From NCBI GenBank assembly GCA_029204225.1, contig CM055096.1:75243521-75307520 (forward strand): a DNA stretch of 64,000 bases, read 5' to 3'. The DNA comes from Diphasiastrum complanatum (lineage: Eukaryota > Streptophyta > Lycopodiopsida > Lycopodiales > Lycopodiaceae). Under the pieces are notes generated by a model that searched no databases, was not told the DNA's origin, and was given only the letters and a program-made list of their open reading frames with translations. Each line of letters opens with the position of its first letter. Positions within the stretch are counted from its first letter, which is position 1. A program made the position numbers and the translations under genes. Of the stretch, positions 56,403 to 64,000 are shown one piece after another.

Positions 56403-57908
56403 CTACTTCATGAGAAAATAAAGATTTCTTATTGATTTATTAGGATCACAAAGATGTAACATCATGTTACCATGATCTAGAGAATTAGACTCATCCAAAT
56501 TGGCAAGACTAGGCATGCTATAATAACAAAGTGTTTGCATCATACTTTCATGCTTGTTTACCATGCTAATATCAGATCCAATGAGGCTAAATAACTCATT
56601 ACAGAGATAAGTGTTTCTAGAAGATGATTCACTTACTCTCATAAAGAGTTTACAATTTGCCTCAATGCAAATCTTCAAACTATGAGTGAACAAATCACTT
56701 TTGCTCTTACATGACTTAAGAGCATACATTTGATGAAATAACCATTTGCTTTCTAATTGATTTAAAATCAATTTCAACCTTTTAAGAACATCATCTATGT
56801 TCTCAAGAGAGACTTCATACTCAACTAGTATGGCTTTACTCCAATTTTGAGATGCAATGATCTCACTAAAGCAATTTGATTTATCAAATGAAATAAGAGA
56901 AGTAAGTATGAGATGTATACCACATGAGATATGCTCCTCTTTCCCTTGAAATGTGAGCCACATGGACTCAACCATATTTCTTGAGTTTCTTTTTGGAATC
57001 ACAATTTGAGAAGGGCTCTCCTCCTCAATCCTTGGCACACTTGAACCTTGAGAAGGATTCTCCTCCTCGATCCTTGGCACATTTGAACCTTGAGATGACT
57101 CCTTAAGATCCTCTTCATGGTGATCCTTTTTGATGGAAATCCGAGACCTCCACGTCTCATAATGATCACAACAAGTATGACCATTCAATATGCACTTCCT
57201 ATGATTATCAAGATTACTTATGCTAAAAACATAAGTCCAAAAATCACCACAACTTGGCATGATTTTTCCAATATTGAAATCAAAAGGTATTTCCATCTCA
57301 ATAAGGCTAACTACTTGCTTATGGATATAAGTGTCCACTTTGGATGCTTCACTTATTCTCATAAGAAGTTTACAACTTGCCTTTAGAATTGAAAACTTAC
57401 AATTTTCATCTTTATGAATGAACACATCATTCATGATCTTATTGAGACCAAAAGATCCAACATTATGAAGATATTTCCATTTCCTTGACTTCATCACTAA
57501 TGTAAGCTTACAAGGAAAACATATTTTGCTATCTTTTAAGGCATCACACTCAACTAATATTGCCTTAATCCACCTTTGAGATACAAAAATCTCTTCAAAG
57601 CAAAATGGTTCTTCATAAGTTGACATGATAGCCTAAATGAAACTATTTTCATTTTGTGATTGCTGCTCCTTACTCTTGATTGATTTCTCTTGGATCATAA
57701 CAATAAGTTTGAACTTATCTAAAGTTCCAAGCAAAATACTTTCCAAGGACATAAAATAAATCCAAGTTACTTTCATGAAAGTGACATCTATCTTTGCATC
57801 TTGAACCAAACAATGCACTTCCAAATGAAAAATTTCAAAAGATTTGACATGTGTTGTGATGGACTCTTGAAGAAATCTTGCAAGTCCTTGTGAGACTCCA
57901 AGCCTCAT
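56403..57908 (-). CDS. Unidentified ORF of element G with internal duplication
   Basis: One frame of about 500 codons is broken only by a TAG at 57630 (ENSFI*AIMSTYEEP); 407 codons are open after it. Two halves resemble each other. The first has CFEEIFVSQRWIKAILVE and CKLLMRISEASKVDTYIHKQ; the second has CFSEIIASQNWSKAILVE and CKLFMRVSESSSRNTYLCNE. They are joined by a hinge containing SQGSNVPRIEEENPSQGSSV, itself repeated. Both halves are Cys- and Lys-rich and helical in character, with no signal peptide and no enzyme motif I know. The CK...R-SEAS-K-DT part is shared at DNA level with copia H (36866-36822) and copy K (15117-15160). It is the only sizeable ORF of G, so it is presumably its product. 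Confidence 0.6.
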
Positions 57909-58209
57909 TCACCTTTCCACAAAGGAAACACCTTTCCTTGGACTTGTCCTTCTTGTATTTGCATTTCGAACTTGAAGCTCCATCCTTCTCCTCGGCCCCC
58001 TTGATTTGGTTCTTCTTGGATGGATTGGTCTTCTTTTTGTAGCATCTTGAGGAAAAATATCCTTCCTTGCCACAAAGGTTGCACTTAGGATCCTTTCTTT
58101 CCTTAAATAGGATGCCACCTATTGATGCTATGTGAGTTAAAACCTGTGATATGATTCTACAAATATAATTTGTGACTCTCAAGAGACTAGATTTGAACAT
58201 CTTCAACAA
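57909..58209 (-). pseudogene. Gag zinc-knuckle remnant of element G
   Basis: It reads KDPKCNLCGKEGYFSSRCYK, a CCHC knuckle with Tyr in place of His, then basic linker KKTNPSKKNQIKGAEE, then RCFLCGK, a second knuckle start that lacks its His and last Cys. No gag capsid region is recognisable upstream. Confidence 0.6.
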
Positions 58210-59798
58210 TCTAGAAGGATCTACAAAAGATCTAACTCACAAACCTAAGAATCAATCTTCACACTAATGACTAGTCACTTGGAAACTTTGCTTTGATCAC
58301 TAAGACAAAAGCATACAATCTTTGAATCAAATCACTAAAGAAATCAGATCCAATCTCCTATTGGACTCATCAAATACTAATGACTCTTTCTTTTGAAAGG
58401 AAATGGATATGAAAAAGATTTGACACCTAGATTTTCCTTTTCACTTGACTAGTTCTCTCAACACTTGAGATTCTTGAACAAAAGATGGGTTTTGTTTCAA
58501 ATACATGAAAATCAAACTTAATCACTTCTTTTGGACTCACTCTTGACCCAAATAATCTCACACTTGAGATTTAGAATGAATTTGATTTGATTTGACAACA
58601 AACTATACCACCAATTATTCACAAAGCTTAAAAAATTAGACAACTAGAGATTCACAAAGATCTCAACCATCATGAATACTCAAATATGGACTCCTCCTCA
58701 TTCTAGACATCCAATGGGATCTCATATTGACCCTCACACTCTCACAAAGAAAGTTGAATAGAACTAATTTGAGTTTCGTACATACTATGTCAATTTTTGC
58801 TCAATAAATTGATTCAATCACCCCTATTGGATTCCTCCAATTACTCTACCTCTTAAGACTTGGAATGAAATTCAAAATCAAAAGTTGTGATTTTTCTCAA
58901 TAAGATATTGTGCTTCAAAGAGCTAATGCCACTTAGAGAGATTTGATCACCTAGGAGAATACAAATTCTCCACCAATAACAACACAAAATGAGCTTCTAG
59001 ATCTTGCCTTCTACAAAGGAAGGAACTCTTAGAAAATTGGATCTCTCTCTACACATTTGCCATAGACTCCTTAATGACTCTTTTCAAACCTCACAAATAC
59101 TCAAACAAATTGAGTGGTATTGAATAATGTGACTTGGATCTCAATCTCTTTTCTAGAACTTTTAATTGAAGCTAATCTATGTCAAATTCTACAAAAGATT
59201 TGCATAGATGCTCTATATGCACTAGAAACTCTCAAAGGTTTCACTTGGAGGACAGATCCAAGGACGTTTTCTAGCAAATTGATGCTTTTAAACTTGACCC
59301 TATCACTCTTGAACAGATCTATAGTGATGGTACAATGGATTTCAACCTCTCACCTTGCATATCACTCCTTAATCTATGATTTTTGGCAAAATCTCTTTCA
59401 ACTTCAACATGCACTCAAGAAAATCAGAGAAAATCATTTAATGCTCCTAATTCAAGCTTAACTTTTGATTTTTTGGCTGATCTAATCCAAGAATAATCAA
59501 GGGATTAGATTCTCTATAGAAAATGCTTGATTTTGCACTAAAAATCTTTCAAATTGGGTGTGTGAGTCAAATTCTACAAAATTTTAAAATTTCTCAGTCA
59601 AAACCAGATCTGTACGGCCTCACACGTGTGAAAAGGGTTCCTACATCCCAAAACAAGATCTGGACCAAAATTTTTGAGGATAGCTATCAAATCCAACTCG
59701 CTACACAAAATTTGACTAGTTTTCCAAAAAATTGCTAATTTTGGCAGGATTAACCCTATCAATTTCAACAAAACCTCTTGTACTAGGCTCTGATACCA
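58210..59798 (-). other. Element G leader and primer site
   Basis: About 1.6 kb without a convincing gene. The primer site complement GGCTCTGATACCA lies at 59786-59798 against the 5' LTR. Words such as CACAAAGATCTCA resemble the copia E leader. Confidence 0.6.
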
Positions 59799-60630
59799 TG
59801 TGGAAAAAGTACAAAAAGGACCAAGAGTGGATCCTAATCTGATCCTCAAGAGGGATTGGTTGTCAGATTACTTGATCTATCAATCTACTTGAGATTAAGA
59901 TCAATCTAGATCAATTCTAGACACAAAATCCTAACAAGAACAATCATTAATTAAAGGTAGGTGTACTTTCTGGTTTCCCACATGTGAAAACCTGTCTGAG
60001 CACGGACTCCAACCTAAAAATCAAGTACACATTGATAGCACCTCAAAACAATCAAAACAAATGTAGACAAATGGAGATAATCACTCAAAATTGCTTCCAA
60101 AACCAAGATTGGTGTCTCACAATGATTATGGCCAAATGTGGCTCTATATATACAATAAGTGGGAGCTCGTGGTACTGATCATCCCTTTGATCCCACATGT
60201 GTGAACGTGCTTTGTCATATGATGATTCATCATCCAAAACTAACACTTGGACAAAACCTTCTATTTTGAGCATTTTTGGTCCATTTTCCCTCTATATGGA
60301 GATCTACTTGGAAATCTTCTAGAAGTCAAAATTTGCCTACTTCAGCTTATTCCACACATGTGAGATGTCCTCTACACATGTGATATGACACCTAACCAAA
60401 GGATGTGGCTCATGCAATCAATAGATTGATGCCATGTGTCATATGTCTAGAAAACTAGTTTTTGGCCTTTTTAGCCACTAGAACTTGAATTAAATCATAT
60501 GTACAACCTATATGATTATGGTACATGACAAGTACACTATTTTCACACATGGGAACAAGCTTCACACATGTGTGTTTATCTATATACAAGATTTTTGGCC
60601 TCTACCAAGCTTATTTTTGCATTTTTCACA
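59799..60630 (-). repeat. Element G 5' LTR
   Basis: It is 832 bp, TGTGGAAAAAGTAC...TTTTTCACA on the plus strand. The partner is at 55475-56140. Confidence 0.9.
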
Positions 60631-60635
60631 TTTTG

Positions 60636-61475
60636 AACATCCAAACCATCTTCATCAAGAGTAAGATTACCTTGCTTGTCTCCTTGATGTCTTTCCTTCT
60701 TGTAGCACTCACTTGCAAAGTGTCCTTTGATGCCACAATAGAAGCACTTGAGCTTTGATCTATCTTTATTTTTTCCATTTGAAAAAGCATCCCCTTGATC
60801 TTGCCCTTTAGACCAGTTACTTTTTCTTTTGCCCTTGAATTTGCCTTTGATGAACATTGCCTCCTCTCCGACTTGAGATGTTGATGAAGATCCACCTCTT
60901 CCTTGAATCCTATATTCTTCATTGATCAAGATATCTTGAAGATCAATCAAACTTGGAAAAGTCTTTTGAATGGCAAGACTTTGAACAATGTTAGCATGAT
61001 CATCCAACAATCCATTAAGAATAACTTGAACAAGTTCTCCTTCCTTAATGCTCTCATTATCGCAAGCTGACTCATCATTCAATGCTTTCACTCTCAAAAT
61101 AAACATATTTGGACTTTCTACATTCTTTTGCAAACAAGAAAAGATTTGCTTTCTTGGAGTCAACACTCTAGAAGTAGACTTGTATTCATAAAGCTTCTTC
61201 AATGAATCCCAAGCATCCTTTGATGAAGTACTCTTACCAACATTTTTGAGAAGCTCATTAGTAACATTCATCTTTATCATGTGTAGAGCCCTTTTGGCCC
61301 TCTTGTCATACCTCATCTGATCTTGTTGTGTTGTTGGCCTCTCCTCCAAAACTACAAAAATATCCAAAACATCATTCATCTCAAGAAGTGATTCCATCCT
61401 CACTTTCCACAATGAATAGCTACTTGAGGTAAGCCTATCATTGGCTTCCAACATGACTCCACTTAATGTAGCCAT
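60636..61475 (-). pseudogene. Copia H gag, interrupted by element G
   Basis: It starts MATLSGVMLEANDRLTSSSY at 61475 and has YSLWKVRMESLLEM, KRAKRALHMIKMNVTNELLK, AWDSLKKLYEYKSTSRVLT, LVQVILNGLLDDHANIVQSL, INEEYRIQGRGG and the intact knuckle CFYCGIKGHFASEC at about 60740. The frame is open throughout and runs into the LTR of G after GLDVQN. It resumes at 55469 with TNDDDFVMSS. Confidence 0.9.
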
Positions 61476-62066
61476 GTAGCAATAACTTGATCCTCTCTTT
61501 CAACCTATTTCAATGCACAAAGCACTCCTTTGAACAACAAGAAATGTTTTCAAAGTAAATCACCAATATATGAAACTTCTGAATTCTCTTCTAGCACTTA
61601 TACCAAGCAAATCAATGCATAGAATAGTGAAATCTTGATCAACCTTTGATCTATCCTCAATCTAATGACTCTTGCCACTTCCTAAGATTGAAACACACTC
61701 AAATGAAGTTCACAATATAGATATCCAATCAAAATTAGGGTTTTGACAAAATCACAAAAAATTGATTATTTCAAAATATGTGCAATTGCCAATAACTTGA
61801 TATGCAATCTTGTAGCCACCACTTAGGCTTTTACAATGCTCTAAAACTCGGCTAGATTCAGTGTGTGATGTGTGAAATCAGAATTGATCAATATCATAAA
61901 CCTAAATAGAGCTTTGATCTACAAAAGATCCAATCTACATATGCAAGAAACTCAATTTTGGTGTAGAATCCAATCTAGCATGCTCTAGCATTGATATATT
62001 TTCCAAATCATTGATAGATGTGATTGCTTCCTTCATAATCTGAAGCACAATAGCGCTTATAATAGG
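61476..62066 (-). other. Copia H leader
   Basis: It matches the leader of copia I (46525-46830), for example in the words for ATTGAGTTTCTTGCATATG and GCTAGAGCATGCTAGATTGG. The expected primer site next to the LTR is degraded. Confidence 0.75.
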
Positions 62067-62403
62067 TGAAAGATCTCAGATCATTAAGATCCAAAATGTT
62101 CCCTTGATCTTGGGTTAGATAGACAAGCAAATCACCAACCTTGCCAATATAGAAAAATCAGCATTTACTCTATGAATGAGATGCAAACTCTAGTAGATAT
62201 TATGATCAAACTTCAATCAAAACATAAAAAAAGCTGTTGTTTGTACACAAACAGCTAGCTACTGTACTTCACACGTGTGGATCAAAAAATAGCATTTAAT
62301 AAGCATTCTACACATAGAATTGCAAGATATCACAAGTATACTACACCAATGGATAGTAGAACCCAAGAGAACCATGTATAAGCATGAATGAGATAAGAGA
62401 GAG
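62067..62403 (-). repeat. Copia H 5' LTR, truncated
   Basis: It is the complement of the copia I LTR from about 46165 to 46512. The first 170 bp or so (U3 start) are missing; it breaks at 62403 after GAGATAAGAGAGAG. Confidence 0.75.
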
Positions 62404-63289
62404 TATACAGATCTTGTTTTGCCAGATGGTTATAAAATACAAATACGAAAAGATTTGGAGCGTCTTCCTTTCCACAAGCATGGAATTCTAGATGTGTCAT
62501 CTGTGAAAGGCAAATGAAATTTGGAAAGCATATATGATGCATAGTTGTGGGTTTTCATGTGAGGAGATAATATGTAAGAAGGATCTAGCTATAACTAGAA
62601 AAAGAAAAAACTATAGGATGCCTACAACTGAGGAAATCCAATATGCCGAAAACTTCTAGGGAATTGACAGAGATAATGGCTGCTTTGAACGTGTAACTGC
62701 TTACAATAAAGTGTTTTTTGCTGGTGATATCTATGCAATAGGAGATTATGTGATTGTTGAAACCGATGACACCAACTCCGTCACTAATGTTGGTCACTGG
62801 AAAGCTTAGATCACGTCACTGTTTGCTATGCAAAATGATGGAGATCACATGATTTTTTTCGGCACCAAGTACTTCAATCAATGTATTGTGGTCATAAACA
62901 ACGAAGAGCAACTAAAGATTGATGATATAACAGGCATGAGTGTTATTCAAAGCACATATGCTCGATATGATTGGAGTTCCATAAGGCCAATCACACGTCT
63001 CTTACATAAGTTCATTCCCTTTTATCATGGCTTTGAATGTATTGCGTATGAAGTAAAAGATTTGACTATACGAAAGAGGTTATTGGCATATGGCTATCCA
63101 GGTTGTGTTCCTCCATGGCTTGAGGAACAAGACATTGTTTTAGTAGAAACAGGACTGAAAGATTTTCGACATGCAGTAGTTAGAGATGTTGACAGAGAGA
63201 ACAAATATATAATAGTGGATTGGATTAAAAATGAGAGACATGGAAGCCAGAGATGGAGTATACATAATTTGTTTTGTTTTAAAAAGTAG
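62404..63289 (+). pseudogene. Unidentified gene with Cys-rich segment and BAH-like region
   Basis: Successive plus-strand frames read DLVLPDGYKIQIRKDLERLP, then CVICERQMKFGKH, then AYMMHSCGFSCEEIICKKDL (zinc-binding-like Cys/His pattern), NYRMPTTEEIQYAENF and TAG, then VFFAGDIYAIGDYVIVETDD, NVGHWKA and TAG, and from 62828 an open frame of 153 codons with MIFFGTKYFNQC, ARYDWSSIRPITRLLHKFIP, and DWIKNERHGSQRWSIHNLFC. The GDYVIVE...FFGTKYF order recalls a BAH domain, but this is only a resemblance. It is cut on the left by the LTR of copia H. Two nonsense codons and a frameshift suggest a pseudogene. Confidence 0.5.
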
Positions 63290-63370
63290 ATTGAGTCAAG
63301 ATGCTATATTGTTGTGAAAATTTTCATTTTATAGATATGTTTTGACATTTTTTTCCTATCCAATTTATGC

Positions 63371-63557
63371 AGATAATATTCCACTTTTGAGAATGGAAAA
63401 TTTTAGTCCACAAGAAATGGCTATGTTGCAAAAGCTATTATTGTCTTCTCAGTTTATGTCCTTTTTCCAAAGTAATGTGACACATAATGGTTCCATTGTG
63501 GAGAATCAAAGTCTGTCTTCAACTCCATTTTCAAGTGTTATAATTTGTTGCCAATAA
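63371..63557 (+). pseudogene. Possible last exon of the unidentified gene
   Basis: After a TTTATGCAG acceptor-like site it reads NIPLLRMENFSPQEMAMLQK, then LLLSSQFMSFFQSN, ending TAA at 63555. It looks coding but has no recognised domain. Confidence 0.35.
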
Positions 63558-63573
63558 ATAAGGTCACACATTG

Positions 63574-63574
<1 letters not shown>

Positions 63575-63669
<95 letters not shown>
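63575..63669. repeat. (CA)n microsatellite
   Basis: A pure CA run of about 95 bp. Confidence 0.98.
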
Positions 63670-63670
<1 letters not shown>

Positions 63671-64000
63671 CAAATCTACAAATCTACACAAAATTGCACA
63701 TTATCACTACAATACCAAGCATACGAATCTTAAAGTAAATCGAATTTGTATAGAGTCATCACAGTCAAAGATATCATATTGACCAAACCTAACAACCAAC
63801 AAAAGCTAAGTTGAGGAGAATATGCTCACCTGCATCCATCCACAACAACAATTGTGTTAGAACAAGGACATTATTGTGGGAACTACAAGTGTCTACACAT
63901 ATTCTTAGTTGTTATCCATGTCGCAACAAGTAGTCATTGCCAAGTTAGGTGACTCTAATTTTGTCCATATCATGAGTAAAAAGTCGTACATTGTTTCAGC
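63670..64000. other. No feature recognised
   Basis: A/T-rich sequence without an open frame or repeat that I can support. Confidence 0.5.

Larger units (their letters stand above)
55475..60630 (-). mobile_element. Non-autonomous LTR element G, TSD TTTTG
   Basis: LTRs lie at 55475-56140 (3') and 59799-60630 (5'). They are close copies apart from about 170 bp missing from the 3' one. The flanks TTTTG at 55470-55474 and 60631-60635 are identical. A primer site (complement of TGGTATCAGAGCC) is at 59786-59798 and a purine tract (complement of CTCCTCAAAA) at 56141. The 3.6-kb interior has no protease, integrase, RT or RNase H. It has only knuckle-like sequence and an unidentified ORF. It inserted between gag and protease of copia H. 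Confidence 0.9.

Noticed and set aside
57117-57386. Plus-strand ORF of 89 codons
   Set aside because: It is antisense to the duplicated ORF of element G.
63545-63733. His/Thr-repeat ORF
   Set aside because: It is a translation of the CA microsatellite.

Overview
The window looks like repeat-rich nuclear DNA of a land plant. It holds Ty1/copia and Ty3/gypsy LTR retrotransposons primed from initiator-Met tRNA (TGGTATCAGAGC-type sites), a LINE, hAT transposase remnants, GA/TC/CA microsatellites, and one spliced gene with a plausible organellar leader. The species cannot be fixed from the sequence. I see no bacterial operon, CRISPR array, tRNA or rRNA gene. Positions and identities are by eye; nothing was aligned by program.

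0-16.4 kb is a nest of transposons. A hAT C-terminal fragment lies beside a 5'-truncated LINE with an internal inversion. A copia remnant (1246-3589, TSD TCCAC) sits in the LINE. A gypsy element (B) starts at 4516, and its 5' LTR is split by a complete-ended gypsy (A, 4729-11109, TSD GATGG). Gypsy and coiled-coil scraps and an unidentified repeated coding segment (K, 13.9-15.3 kb) follow.

16.4-30 kb is the gene island. Exons of a tRNA 2-thiouridylase (MnmA/TRMU/MTU1 family) run on the minus strand from 27797 to about 19379. Intron 1 is 6.4 kb and filled with repeats. The last C-terminal exons were not found. TC tracts and two tandem hairpin elements lie upstream.

30-36.6 kb carries a rearranged copia gag-protease element (L), the 3' end of gypsy C and a plus-strand copia pol (D). 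36.6-62.4 kb is a second nest on the minus strand. Copia H has gag, protease and pre-integrase followed by unrecognised coding sequence where integrase and RT should be. H is interrupted by a non-autonomous LTR element (G, 55475-60630, TSD TTTTG). G carries an unrecognised ORF of about 500 codons with an internal duplication. H is interrupted again by a block bounded by two related copia elements (E and F) whose outer flanks share the TSD TTATA. Between E and F lie a decayed SET-domain-like gene, an array of stem-loop words and further copia scraps.

62.4-63.6 kb (plus) holds an unidentified, partly frameshifted gene, followed by a long CA microsatellite.

The best candidate for something undescribed is the coding segment family shared by K, H and G. 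It lies inside copia-type elements that lack integrase and RT, and so looks like cargo or a replacement domain of non-autonomous LTR retrotransposons.
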